Shown here piece by piece: positions 1 through 9,589 of a stretch of DNA of 41,701 nt (position 1 is its first letter; every line of letters begins with the position of its first letter). Position numbers and translations under genes: made by a program. Under the pieces are notes generated by a model. The model was given only the letters and a program-made list of their open reading frames with translations. It ran no database searches and had not been told where the DNA came from. Origin of the DNA: Paracoccus sp. PAMC 22219 (GTDB lineage: Bacteria; Pseudomonadota; Alphaproteobacteria; Rhodobacterales; Rhodobacteraceae); NCBI RefSeq assembly GCF_000787695.1, contig NZ_BBPH01000091.1, positions 1 through 41,701 of the forward strand, read 5' to 3'.

Positions 1-1
1 C

Positions 2-883
2 GGCCTGTCCGCGCGGCATGCCGACCTGTTGGCCACGGTGACGGCCGCGCTGCCCGTGGCCGACCCGCCGCCACCCGCCGTGCCCGCCTGGCGGCGCATG
101 CTGCAGGCGACGGGACAGCGGGTCACGGGCGCGGGCCTGTACCTGGTCCAGCTGGCCGAATATCTGGGCCGCACCCTGGCCGCGCTGGCGCGCGCCTTGC
201 GCCATCCGACGCGGTTTCCGCTGACGGCGTTGGTCCATCACGCGCAGGAAACCGGCCTGCGCGCGGTGCCCATCGTCACGGTCATGTCCTTTCTGATCGG
301 GGTGGTGCTGGCCTTTCAGGGGTCCGACCAGCTGCGCCAGTTCGGGGCCGAGGTCTTTGTCGTGGACCTGATCGCGATCTCTATCCTGCGGGAGCTGGGC
401 ATCCTGCTGACCGCGATCGTGGTGGCGGGGCGCACGGCCTCGGCCCTGACGGCGTCCATCGGGTCGATGAAGATGCGCCAGGAGATCGATGCCATGCGCA
501 CCCTGGGGCTGGACCCCGACAGGGTGCTGATCCTACCACGCATCCTGGCGCTGGTGATGGTGCTGCCGATCCTGGGGCTGATCTCGGCGGTCGCGGGGCT
601 GTTGGGCGGCGCGGTGATGTCCTGGGTCGAGCTGGGCATATCCCCGGCGGTGTTCCTGGCCCGGCTGGCCGATATCAGCGTGACCCATGTCATCGTCGGG
701 CTGACCAAGGCGCCGGTCTTTGCCCTGATCATCGGCGTGATCGGCTGTCACGCGGGGATGCAGGTCGGCAAGGACGCGGAATCCCTGGGCCGCATGACCT
801 CGTCCGCCGTAGTCAGCGCGATCTTTGCGGTCATCATCGCGGATGCGGCGTTCTCGATCTTCTTTGCGCGGGTGGGGCTGTGA
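2..883 (+). CDS. mlaE: MlaE-type ABC transporter permease, 5' partial
   Basis: Inner-membrane permease of a phospholipid/MCE-type ABC transporter that works with the MlaF ATPase and MlaD to keep outer-membrane lipid asymmetry. The frame is open from base 2, so the true start lies upstream of the window; a TTG at 29 is only the first possible start inside it. About 40 residues of Pro/Ala-rich sequence precede the MlaE domain, which fits the form with an N-terminal STAS-like extension, though that domain itself is not visible. The conserved core is seen in the GVVLAFQGSDQLRQFGA and ILRELGILLTAIVVAGR segments and in several hydrophobic helices to the C-terminus. It overlaps the next gene by 4 bases, so they are translationally coupled. 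Family assignment is firm. Confidence 0.9.
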   Translation, partial: GLSARHADLLATVTAALPVADPPPPAVPAWRRMLQATGQRVTGAGLYLVQLAEYLGRTLAALARALRHPTRFPLTALVHHAQETGLRAVPIVTVMSFLIGVVLAFQGSDQLRQFGAEVFVVDLIAISILRELGILLTAIVVAGRTASALTASIGSMKMRQEIDAMRTLGLDPDRVLILPRILALVMVLPILGLISAVAGLLGGAVMSWVELGISPAVFLARLADISVTHVIVGLTKAPVFALIIGVIGCHAGMQVGKDAESLGRMTSSAVVSAIFAVIIADAAFSIFFARVGL

Positions 884-1644
884 CCGACGCCGTCTTCCAG
901 GTGCGGGGCCTGCGCACGCAATTCGGCACCCACGTCGTCCATGACGGCCTGGACCTGGACCTGAACCGGGGAGAGATCCTGGGCGTGGTCGGCGGGTCCG
1001 GCACGGGAAAATCCGTCCTGCTGCGGGCCATCGTGGGGCTGGACCCGGTCCGGGCCGGGACCATCGACGTGCTGGGCAACCGCATCGGCACGCTGTCCGG
1101 GCCCGACCGGCGCGCGCTGGAACAGCGGTGTGGCGTCATGTTCCAGGACGGCGCGCTGTTTTCGTCCCTGACCGTGCGCGAGAACGTCGAGGTTCCGCTG
1201 CGCGCCGTTCCCGGCCTGACCGACGCGCAGCGCCGCGGCCTGGCCGAACTGAAGATCGGCATGGCGGGCCTGCCGTGGAAGGCCAATGACGACATGCCCG
1301 CCGATCTGTCGGGCGGCATGCGCAAGCGCGCCGGCTTGGCCCGCGCCCTGGCCCTGGACCCCGAAATCCTGTTTCTGGACGAACCCACCGCCGGGCTGGA
1401 CCCGATCGGGGCATCGGCCTTTGACCGGCTGATCGTCACGCTGCGTGACGCGCTGAACCTGTCGGTGTTTCTGGTCACCCATGATCTGGACACGCTGCAT
1501 GCCTGCTGCGACCGGGTCGCGGTCCTGGCCGAACGCCGCGTGCTGACCACCGGCACGATGGCCCAGATGCTGGATGTCGATGACCCCTGGGTTCACGAAT
1601 ATTTCCACGGACCGCGTGCGCGCGCCGTCAGCGGCAAGGATTAG
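880..1644 (+). CDS. mlaF: MlaF-type ABC transporter ATP-binding protein
   Basis: Cytoplasmic ATPase that powers the MlaE permease. It has 254 residues, normal for the family. Walker A is GGSGTGKS at residues 38-45, the Q-loop lies in MFQDGALFSSL around 88-98, the ABC signature LSGGMRKR starts near 143, Walker B is ILFLDEP at 163-169, and the switch histidine is H201. The MRKR after the signature is typical of the MlaF branch. The GTG start at 880 overlaps the stop of the permease gene (GTGA). The next gene, mlaD, begins 5 bases after this stop, so the genes form one transcription unit. Confidence 0.95.
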   Translation: MTDAVFQVRGLRTQFGTHVVHDGLDLDLNRGEILGVVGGSGTGKSVLLRAIVGLDPVRAGTIDVLGNRIGTLSGPDRRALEQRCGVMFQDGALFSSLTVRENVEVPLRAVPGLTDAQRRGLAELKIGMAGLPWKANDDMPADLSGGMRKRAGLARALALDPEILFLDEPTAGLDPIGASAFDRLIVTLRDALNLSVFLVTHDLDTLHACCDRVAVLAERRVLTTGTMAQMLDVDDPWVHEYFHGPRARAVSGKD

Positions 1645-1648
1645 GCGC

Positions 1649-2872
1649 ATGGAAACCAAGGCCAATTACGCGCTGATCGGCGCCTTCACCATCGCGGGGT
1701 TCCTGGGGATCCTGGGGTTCGTGCTGTGGTTCGCGCAGCTGCAGCTGGACCGGCAGTTCGCCTATTACGACGTGTATTTCCCCGAGGTGTCGGGCCTTGG
1801 CCCCGCATCCGAGGTCCGCTTTGCCGGCCTGCCCGTCGGGCGGGTCGTGGACATGCGGCTGGCGCCGGGGAACCCCCTGCCCGTGCGCGTCCGCATCGAG
1901 GTGATCCTGGACACCCCGATCCGCAGCGACAGCCTGGCCGCGCTGGAGGTGCAGGGCGTCACCGGCGTGGCGCTGGTCGCGGTCACGGCCGGGTCGGCCC
2001 GCGCGCCCCTGCTGCGCGTCGCGGACACGTCCGAGGTGCCGGTCATCGCCTCCAGCCGGTCCGCCCTGCAGACGCTGACGGACGAAGGGCCCCAGATCAT
2101 CGCCCGCCTCAGCCTGGCGGCAGAACAGTTGACCCAGATCTTGGGCCCGCAGAACCAGGGGCGGGTGGCCGCGATCCTGGACAATGTCGAACGCTCCAGC
2201 GGCAATCTGGATCAGGCGCTGGCGGATGTGGCGGCGGCGACCGATGCGATCGCGGTCGCGGCGACGGGCATCGCGGCGTTCGGGGACCAGATGGACGGTT
2301 TGGGCGACAGCGCGGCGATCACGCTGGACCGTTTCGCCGACGCCGCCGTCCAGGCGCAAGCGACGCTGGACCGGGTGGACGGCTATGTCCAGGGCGACCT
2401 GGCCACGCTGACGCAGGAGGTGCAGCGCGGCGCGGCGGGCCTGGGCGATCTGGCCGATCGGGGGCGATCCAGCCTGGACCGGCTGGACACGACGCTGGCC
2501 GCCGGGACCGGGGCGTTCGACACCGCGCAACGCGTGATGGGCGATCTGACGCCCGTCGCCGCCGACCTGCGCACGACCCTGGGCGCGGTCACCACCGCCA
2601 TGGCCGGCCTGCCGGAGGACCTGCCCCGCATCAGCGCCAGCCTGCGCGCGGCATCCGACAACGCGGCGGCGGCATTCGCATCGCTGCGGGGCGTGCTGGA
2701 CGGGGCGCGCGGACCGGTTCAGTCCTTTGCGGGCGACACGCTGCCCCAGATCACCCGCCTGTCGCAGGACATGCGCACGCTGGTCCAGAACATGGATCAG
2801 CTTGTCTCGACCCTGCGCCGCAACCCGGCGCAGCTGCTGTCCGGCCCCCGCACCCCCGAATTCCGCAGATGA
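1649..2872 (+). CDS. mlaD: MlaD/MCE-domain substrate-binding protein
   Basis: Periplasmic lipid-binding component anchored to the inner membrane. The ATG at 1649 is chosen because it follows the mlaF stop directly; an earlier in-frame ATG at 1574 would lie inside mlaF. The 407-residue product has one N-terminal membrane helix (about residues 8-28), an MCE domain (about 35-115) with the EVSGLGPASEVRFAGLPVGRV segment, and then a long Ala/Asp-rich helical region with repeated heptads. This long helical tail makes it much larger than E. coli MlaD (about 180 aa) and resembles the longer alphaproteobacterial or actinobacterial MCE proteins. It overlaps the lipoprotein gene by 4 bases (ATGA). Confidence 0.92.
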   Translation: METKANYALIGAFTIAGFLGILGFVLWFAQLQLDRQFAYYDVYFPEVSGLGPASEVRFAGLPVGRVVDMRLAPGNPLPVRVRIEVILDTPIRSDSLAALEVQGVTGVALVAVTAGSARAPLLRVADTSEVPVIASSRSALQTLTDEGPQIIARLSLAAEQLTQILGPQNQGRVAAILDNVERSSGNLDQALADVAAATDAIAVAATGIAAFGDQMDGLGDSAAITLDRFADAAVQAQATLDRVDGYVQGDLATLTQEVQRGAAGLGDLADRGRSSLDRLDTTLAAGTGAFDTAQRVMGDLTPVAADLRTTLGAVTTAMAGLPEDLPRISASLRAASDNAAAAFASLRGVLDGARGPVQSFAGDTLPQITRLSQDMRTLVQNMDQLVSTLRRNPAQLLSGPRTPEFRR

Positions 2873-3504
2873 GGTTCCCCATGCGCCTGCCGACCGCCCT
2901 TTTGATCGCCGCCACGGCCACCCTGCCCGGCTGCGGCGCGCTGTCCGCGCTGCAGGGCGAACCGGAGCGCGACCTGTTCGAGCTGCGGGCGCCTGCAGCC
3001 CTGTCCTGCCCCCGGTCCCGCATCGGCGAACTGGTGATCGAACCGCCCAAGGCGCGCGGGACACTGGACAGCAACCGCATCATGATCCGCCCGTCGGCCC
3101 TGCAGACGCAGTACCTGCCGGATGCGGAATGGGGCGACACGGTGCCCGCCATGCTGCAACGCCTGCTGGTCGAAAGCCTAGGCGCGACGGGCAGCTTCGA
3201 CCAAGTCGGTCGCGCACCCCTGGGCCTGTCGGGCGACGTGGCGATGATCAGCGAGATACAGGATTTCAATATCGACCTGTCCGCCGACGGCACGCTGATC
3301 CGCCTTGGCGTCGAGGCGCAGCTGGTCGATGAGATGGAGGCAAAGGTCATCGCCCGCGGCCGCTTTGCCGCGACCGTGCCAGCCGCCGGCACCCGCACCG
3401 CGGACCTGATCCCGGCCTTTGACGCGGCGACACGGCAGCTGATCGGACAGATGACGGCATGGACGCTGGACGCCGCGGGCGTCGACCCCGGTGCCTGCCG
3501 CTAG
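2869..3504 (+). CDS. ABC-type transport auxiliary lipoprotein (PqiC/ABC_trans_aux-like)
   Basis: Predicted outer-membrane lipoprotein partner of the MlaEFD system. The start at 2869 overlaps the mlaD stop as ATGA; a second ATG at 2881 is also possible. The 211-residue precursor has a short basic N-terminus, a hydrophobic stretch and a lipobox LPGC near residues 18-21. The mature part has the ABC_trans_aux pattern: an early FELRAP segment, IMIRPSALQTQYLPDAEWGD in the middle, and a later region where a subunit-like LVDEMEAKVIARGRF strand appears. Such lipoproteins commonly close MCE operons in alphaproteobacteria and probably receive or donate lipid at the outer membrane. Assignment rests on the lipobox, motif pattern and operon position. 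Confidence 0.85.
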   Translation: MRFPMRLPTALLIAATATLPGCGALSALQGEPERDLFELRAPAALSCPRSRIGELVIEPPKARGTLDSNRIMIRPSALQTQYLPDAEWGDTVPAMLQRLLVESLGATGSFDQVGRAPLGLSGDVAMISEIQDFNIDLSADGTLIRLGVEAQLVDEMEAKVIARGRFAATVPAAGTRTADLIPAFDAATRQLIGQMTAWTLDAAGVDPGACR

Positions 3505-3561
3505 CTGCCAACCCCCCACGACAAAGGTCCAGAGTTCGACCCTGCCCAGCTGGACGTCTGC

Positions 3562-3579
3562 CCTGCGCCGTGGCGCAGG
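3562..3579 (+). terminator. Hairpin downstream of the mla operon
   Basis: A perfect 8-bp inverted repeat, CCTGCGCC / GGCGCAGG, separated by 2 bases, lies 58 bases after the last mla stop. It has no T-run after it, so it is at best a weak or factor-assisted terminator. It sits between the plus-strand mla operon and the convergent BCCT gene. Confidence 0.3.
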
Positions 3580-3696
3580 CCAACGTCCCGGGCATGCGGT
3601 GCGACCGCTTTCAGGCCGATGAAACCCGACCGCGCTTGGACGACGTCGCCAGGCAACGGTCGGGGCATCACGCGCGGGCGATGCCCTGAATGCGCG

Positions 3697-5412
3697 TCAG
3701 GACGTGCTCAGACCCGAGGTCAGGTTGCTTTCCGTCGCGCCCTCGATCTTGTCGTGGGTCGACGGGACACCGGCCTTTTCCCGGCGGGTGTCGTTGTAGA
3801 TCGCCTTGAGCAGGGCCACCGCCATCAGCGCCATGACGACCGAGAACGGCAGCGCGCCGATGACCATCGCGGTCTGGATGGCCGTCGTCCCCCCCGAGAT
3901 CAGCAGCCCCGCAACCACCATCGCCAGGGCGACACCCCAAAACACCACATGAGGCCGCGACTTGGGCCCCTCGTCGCCGGCAGCATTGATCGTATTCACG
4001 ATCAGGACCGCGGAATCGGCCGAGGTCACCAGGAAGGTCAGCAGCAGGACGACGATCAGCACCGCCATGCCCCATGCCAGCCAATCCGCGATGGGCGCCA
4101 GCATGAATTCTGTCATGGCAAAGATCATGTCGCCGTTCGCGGCATCGAAGATCACCCCGTTGGCGCCGCCGTTCAGTTCCAGGTCGATGGCGGTGCCACC
4201 GGCCCAGGCGAACCAGACAAAGCACATCAGCGCAGGCACGATCAGCGCGCCCAGGACGAATTCGCGCACCGTGCGGCCGCGGGAAATGCGGGCCAGGAAC
4301 AGGCCGACAAAGGGCGCAAAGGCGATCCACCATGCCCAGTAGAACACCGGCCACCATCCCTGCCATTGCGCCAGCAGGAACGCCTGCGACCCCTCGACCC
4401 CGTCCGATCGGAAGACGTTGAGGCTCATCTGCGGCAGGCTGGTCACATAGTGCCAAAGCCCGACGAAGAACGCGTTGAACCCGAACCACGTGGCCCCGAA
4501 GGCGATGAAGAACCCAAGCAGGATGAAGGACAGCACCATGTTCAGGTTGGACAGCCACTTGATGCCCTTGCCGACGCCGGACAGCGCCGACAGGGTCGAC
4601 AACCCCATGATCACCGCCAGCGCGATGACGATGCCCATCGTCGTCGCCGTACCCTCTGCATCGACAAGGCCTGCGATGCCGATCCTGGTCAGACCGGCCA
4701 CCAGCTGATCCACGCCGAACCCAAGGGTCTGCGCGACGCCCAGGATCGTCGCCACGACGGCCACGACATCGACGACATGGCCCAGCGGTCCGGACAGGCG
4801 CTGACCGAACAGGGGCGTCAGGCCGGACCGGATCGTCAGCGGCAGGCCGCGGCGATAGCTGAAATAGGCCAGCGACAGGCCGCAGATCGCGTAGCAGGCC
4901 CAGGCGCTGAACCCCCAGTGCAGGAACGACCATTTGAAGGCCATCGCCACGTTGTTGGCCCCGCCCGCGGTGGTGATGCCCATGATCGTCTCGGGGTTGC
5001 TGCCCAGATGCGACACCGGCTCTGCCACGGCCCAGGTCAGCATGCCGACCCCGATGCCCGCCCCGAACATCATCGAGAACCACGAGAACCGGGTGAATTC
5101 CGGCCCCTCGCCCTCGATGCCAAGGTTCAGCCGTGCGGCGGCGGGCCACAGGGCCAGCGCAAAGCAGACCGCGATGAAGAATGCCACGATCCAGGTGTAC
5201 CATGCGGCAAAGTACTGAAGGATGATCCCGTTCAGCCCGGTCAGGATCGCCCCCGATTGAAGCGGCCAGAAGATGGCCCAAACGACGATGACCGAGATGA
5301 TGATCTTGGCGGGCACGGCAACGGCAACCGAAAACCCGTTATAGAACCCGCCGGTGGTCGTGTTGATGTCCAGTTCCGTCAGGGGAGGACTGATCTTTTC
5401 GCTGCTGGGCAC
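3697..5412 (-). CDS. BCCT-family transporter (betaine/choline/carnitine carrier)
   Basis: Inner-membrane secondary carrier for quaternary ammonium compounds such as glycine betaine, choline or carnitine. GTG at 5412 is chosen because AAGGAG lies 6 bases upstream; longer in-frame ATG starts lack this. The 571-residue product has about 12 hydrophobic helices. Family hallmarks are FGAGIGVGMLTWAVAEP (glycine-rich helix 3 region), the aromatic-rich segment WWPVFYWAWWIAFAPFVG followed by LARISRGRTVREF, and TSADSAVLIVN in a late helix. The C-terminal tail is short and polar. It stands alone, convergent with the mla operon. The adjacent decayed catabolic island could once have used its substrate, but this is only an inference. 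Exact substrate cannot be read from the sequence. Confidence 0.93.
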   Translation of the reverse strand: MPSSEKISPPLTELDINTTTGGFYNGFSVAVAVPAKIIISVIVVWAIFWPLQSGAILTGLNGIILQYFAAWYTWIVAFFIAVCFALALWPAAARLNLGIEGEGPEFTRFSWFSMMFGAGIGVGMLTWAVAEPVSHLGSNPETIMGITTAGGANNVAMAFKWSFLHWGFSAWACYAICGLSLAYFSYRRGLPLTIRSGLTPLFGQRLSGPLGHVVDVVAVVATILGVAQTLGFGVDQLVAGLTRIGIAGLVDAEGTATTMGIVIALAVIMGLSTLSALSGVGKGIKWLSNLNMVLSFILLGFFIAFGATWFGFNAFFVGLWHYVTSLPQMSLNVFRSDGVEGSQAFLLAQWQGWWPVFYWAWWIAFAPFVGLFLARISRGRTVREFVLGALIVPALMCFVWFAWAGGTAIDLELNGGANGVIFDAANGDMIFAMTEFMLAPIADWLAWGMAVLIVVLLLTFLVTSADSAVLIVNTINAAGDEGPKSRPHVVFWGVALAMVVAGLLISGGTTAIQTAMVIGALPFSVVMALMAVALLKAIYNDTRREKAGVPSTHDKIEGATESNLTSGLSTS

Positions 5413-5700
5413 TGCATTCTCCTTTGATCGCCAAGGTCCCCGTCCGTCCGGCATTTCCGGTGCGATCCGACGTTTCATCGCAACGCCAGCCGCCGACGAT
5501 CATGATGAGGAAGACCGACACGCGACCAGAACGTCACGGCACGGCCAAAGGTTCGCATCGTCCGGGGAATGATCGGCCCGCTTCTAGCGACTGACAAGAT
5601 TGCGTCCAGCGCCAATCGTCGAAACCGTGCGGTACCCACAGTCCGATGCCGGGCGAACGACCGGCCCCGACCACGCCCATGCGCCGTTGCAGATGCCGCG

Positions 5701-6827
5701 TCATGCCCCCGATGGCGATCGTCGCAAGGCCTGCATCTGACGCACGTCGTCGGTCGTGGCGATGTCCAGTGACAGTTCGGACAGGATGCGCCGGATCTTG
5801 TGGACCTGGTGGGCATAGGTCTGCGCCAGCTGGCCGCGACCCAGGAACAGGCTGTCCTCGAGGCCGACCCGCACGTTGCCGCCCATGATCGCGCCCATCG
5901 TCAGCAGCGGCATCTGGTGACGCCCCGCGCCCAGCACCGAAAAGCGATAATTCTCTCGCCCGAACAGCCGGTCGGCCGTCTGGCGCATGACCATCAGGTT
6001 CTCGGGGTCGGGGCCAAGGCCGCCCAGGATGCCCAGCACCGTCTGGACGAAGAAGGGCGGCTTGATCAGCCCCTCGTCCACGAAATGCCTGAGATTGTGC
6101 AGATGGCCGACGTCATAGGATTCGAACTCGAACAGGGTGCCGCATTCGTCGCCCAGCACGCGCAGGATGTGCTTGATGTCGCGGAACGTGTTGCGGAAGA
6201 TCATGTCCTCCATCCCCTCGATGTAGGGCTTCTCCCACGGGTATTTCCACGTCTGGATCTTGCGGGCTACCGGGTAGATCGAAAAGTTCAGCGAACACAT
6301 CTCTGGCTCCAGCTGCAGCGGATAGGCCAGCCGTTCGTCCAGCGTCATGCGGGTGCTGCAGCCGGTGGTGATGTTGATCACCGCATCGGTCCTGTCGCGG
6401 ATGCGCGGCACGATCCGGTCGAAGACCGCGGGATCGGCGGTCGGGCTGGAATGACCGGGGCCAAGCCAAGTGGCCCCGAAACCCACCGTGCCGCCAATCA
6501 CCCGGCGCGTATCCAGGACGACCGCCACCGACGGTTCGGGGATCCCGTTCGGAGGGTGCAGACCGTGCTGTCGTCGTGCAGGTGCGGCGCCAGATGGGAC
6601 AGCACCCGCGGGTTCGCGGTCTGCTTGTTCAGCAGGAACACCAGATCGTAAGGCCCCCGCATCTGTTCGGGCAGGATGGCGCGCACCGGATGGCACAGTT
6701 TCAGGTGACCGCTGATGCTGACCCCGCCGGCATTCAGCGCCCGGACATGCGCCTGATTGGTGTCGACCAGTTCAACCGGCCGACCTCCCTTCGTCATCAG
6801 GGCGCCGATGATCGCCGCGCGCGTCAT
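5701..6827 (-). pseudogene. Chimeric remnant: PanE-like ketopantoate reductase N-part fused to BKACE (DUF849) C-part
   Basis: Starting at 6827 the frame encodes a ketopantoate-reductase-like N-terminus (MTRAAIIGALMTKGG, then VELVDTN). Near 6550 a single base is missing, in the codon expected to be CAG in TLQNGIPE, and reading continues in another frame with NGIPEPSVAVV and VIGGTVGFGATWLGPG. At about 6435-6460 the PanE sequence stops and, without a stop codon, becomes the beta-keto acid cleavage enzyme family (DPAVFDRIVPRIR, DAVINITTG, FEFESYDVGHL, then GLEDSLFLGRGQLA near the end). About 170 C-terminal residues of PanE and about 50 N-terminal residues of BKACE are gone, including the HxH metal ligands. 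Neither activity is likely to survive. It overlaps the symporter stop, so the original genes were an operon. Confidence 0.8.
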
Positions 6828-8020
6828 GGCCGGGTGACCGGGGCCGCGGTGTCGCTCTGGCGCTGGATGCGCAGCGCGACGGCGCGGGTCGAGGGGCTAA
6901 CCTCGGCCTGGAAATACGGCTCCCAGGCTTCCTTGGGTGGGCGCGGCGTCGGATAGACCGCGACCAGCGTAGCGACCAGAGAGAACGCCGCCCCCCAGGT
7001 GAATGCGTTGGCCGATCCGCCGACGCGCGCGGCGATGAACGCCGTCGCACCGACCGCGATCCCCGCATAGGCACCGGCGCGGGTCATGCGCTTCCAGAAC
7101 AGGCCTAGCCAGACCGGCCACATGAAGGCCGCGCCGAACGCGCCATAGACATAGGTGAACCCCATCGCCGGCAGCAACGCCGGCTTGATCGCACGGATCA
7201 CGGCCAGGAAGCCAAGGCCCAGCACCACCAGACGTAGATGCCGCGTCGCGGATGCGTCGTCGAACTGCTGGGCCGTCTTCACCTGTCGATAGATGTCGCA
7301 ATAGATCGACGTCCCGCAGTTCAGCAGCAGGGAGTTGGCGGTCGACACCGCCGCCGCCAGCAGCGCGATCAGCGTCATCGCGCCGACAAAGGCGGGCGCC
7401 TGGCTTTCACGATCAGGGGCATGATATAGTCGGTCGTGCCCCCTTCGGGCAGGCTGGGCATCAGAGCTTGCGCGCCCAGCCCGATCACGATCAAACAGGC
7501 AAAGATCGGGATCAGCGCGACCAGCGCCCACATCATCTGCAGAACCGCGGCCTTGCTGTTCCAGTGCGCCAGAAAGCGGTTGATCCAGTGCGCCCACGGC
7601 ATTCGCCATGAAGATGCCCAGCAGCACCGACCAGCCGAAGGTCCCGGCGGGCGACAGCATGATGCCCGGCTCCATGGGTTCGCCGCCGACATTGATCGGG
7701 GCGGTGGTGACGGCGATGGTGTCGGTGATCGCGCCCATGCCGCCCGTGGCGGCCAGAACCGCCCATGTGCCGAAGGCCAGGCCGACCAAGATCAGCACCG
7801 CGTTCAGTGTGTCGGTCGCGGCAACCGACCAGAACCCGCCCAGCGAGGTCTGCATCAGGGTCGCCAGGACCGCAAAGAACGCGAATTCATAGCGGATCCC
7901 GGTGATCGTGTTGAACACGATGCCAAAGCCCGCGACCAGCTGTTGCAGATAGCTGGTGCGCGCGAACGGCTCGAGCCGCATGCGGATGAACTCCGGGAAT
8001 GTGCGGGCGGACATTTCGGG
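6824..8020 (-). pseudogene. Sodium:solute symporter (SSS family), 5'-truncated and frameshifted
   Basis: Remnant of a Na+/solute symporter. Homology begins abruptly at RTFPEFIRMR, near base 8010, so roughly the first 90-100 residues are missing. The frame then runs through GTFGWSVLLGIFMANA, shifts near 7600 to another frame (NRFLAHWNSKAAVLQMMWAL, then GGTTDYIMPLI) and shifts back near 7400 to ALLAAAVSTANSLLLNCG, TYVYGAFGAAFMWPVWLG and the hydrophilic tail. The two shifts cancel, so the 3' part is in the original frame. The stop overlaps the start of the PanE-like remnant by 4 bases. Loss of the start coincides with loss of the start of the divergent regulator, which suggests one deletion. Confidence 0.8.
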
Positions 8021-9401
8021 GCGCCGCACGCGGACGGCAAGGTCCAAGGCCTTCTGTACGTGGCGGACCGCCATGCCAGGCACGACCAGTGCCGCGAGGT
8101 GTTTGTCCTTGGGTCCTTTGCGCTGCATGCTGGCGTCGCTATGCGCAATGCCGGGAACTTTGCGCAGCTGACGCAGGCGCTGGCCGCGGCAGAGCACAGC
8201 CGCCGGTCGCTGGAGGATCACATCAGCCGGGTCGAGGTTTCGGGCCATGCCCATGATCAGATGATGGCGCTTTTGGCCCAAGGTGCCAACCTTGCACTGT
8301 TCGTGCGGCGGATGGCGGCGCTGGTCGGCGGGCCTATCCACTATGTCGACGAGACCCTGACCATCCGAGACGAGGTCGTCCCGCCCGACTGCGACCACGG
8401 GCTTGTGGCGCAGCCGAGGCAGGGACGGCTGGACAGGGCGCGCATCCTGTCGGCCATCACCGCGTCGCGCGCCGATGGACGGGCGGCCCTGGTCCACCAG
8501 GACCATGATGAACGGTGCTTTGCTCTGACGCTGCACAGCGGCAGTGGGCGGGGCGACAGCCTGCTCGTCTGTCTGCGCGGCCCGGTGGACGACATCCGGA
8601 TACGCAACCTGGAGCGCAGCGCGGTCGCCCTGTCCATCGCCTAGCTGCGGACTGAACGACGCGAGACGGAGCGCCAGATCGCGTCCTCCACCCTTCTGCT
8701 CCACCTGGCCCTGGTGACCCAGACGGATGCGCCGACGATAGCCGCGGCCCGCGACCGGCTGAAGCTTGGGGCGGGTCAGCTGGTCCAACTGGTGCTGATC
8801 GCCCTGCCCGGCACGGATCGCGCCGCCCGGGTCGACACGATCCGCCATGCGGGGTCCCGCCTTGATATCCTGGTCGATGCGATCGACGACCACTGCCTTG
8901 CCGTCGGCGCCACCAGCGCGGTGGAGGGCTCTGTGGCCACCCTCGGGCGGGCGCAACCGGGCTGGACGCCGGGCGGGCTGCTGTCCGACCCATTCCCCCG
9001 GTTGGAGGAGACGGGCAGCCATTACAGATACGTGGCCAAGGCCATGCAGGTGATGGCAAAACTGTACCGCCTGAATCGCTTTCTGCCAGAGCGCGAGGTC
9101 AGCCTGCTCGCCCGGACCTTCGGATCGGCCGATTTGACGGGCATCGGCGCCTTTGTCACCGACCGCCTGGTGCCCCTCAACAAGCGATCCCCATCGCCGC
9201 GCTCGGCTCTAGGCCACGCTGCTTGCGTATTTCGACAATCAGCACAGCATCGCGCGCACGGCGGCCGAAATGGGAATCCACGTGAACACGGCACGCTAGC
9301 GCCTGGACAGCGCCGCTGACGTCACAGAGGGCAGGCGCGACCCCATCGTCGCGATGGAGCTGCATGTCGCCCTGAGGCTCGACGCACTGGATCTGCGCTA
9401 G
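8014..9401 (+). pseudogene. GAF/PucR-type helix-turn-helix regulator, 5'-truncated with stops and a frameshift
   Basis: Homology starts inside a GAF domain (GLLYVADRHAR, FALHAGVAMRNA, from about 8050) with no start codon. It runs through a coiled segment (AAEHSRRSLEDHISRVE) and a PucR-like sensor region, meets an in-frame TAG at 8642-8644, continues in the same frame to about 9190, then shifts to a frame coding the C-terminal PucR helix-turn-helix: LLAYFDNQHSIARTAAEMG and HVNTAR, where another TAG replaces the usual Gln codon. It ends near 9401 with DALDLR and a stop. It is divergent from the symporter and probably once regulated the symporter-reductase-BKACE operon. Three or more lesions make it non-functional. 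Confidence 0.75.
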
Positions 9402-9589
9402 GCGCAGGGCTGGCCGCCCCGTGCGCCATCCGGAGTCTGCAGGCACCACGCTCTATCCGCGCGGATGCCTTGGTCGACGCCGTGCGGACGTGCAATGGCC
9501 TCAGGACAGAATAGCCGACGGAACGCCCGCCTGCACGAACAGCCCCGCTTCGACGCCATGGCGAACGGCGCGGACCGCGGATCATCCGG

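Noticed and set aside
3619..5427. Open plus-strand frame of about 600 codons opposite the BCCT gene
   Set aside because: Translation is rich in His, Arg, Gln and Asp with no motif; it is the GC-skewed antisense of a gene with clear transporter signatures.
7436..8644. Long plus-strand frame crossing the symporter remnant into the regulator
   Set aside because: Only its 3' part (from about 8014) has meaning; the 5' part is antisense to the symporter.
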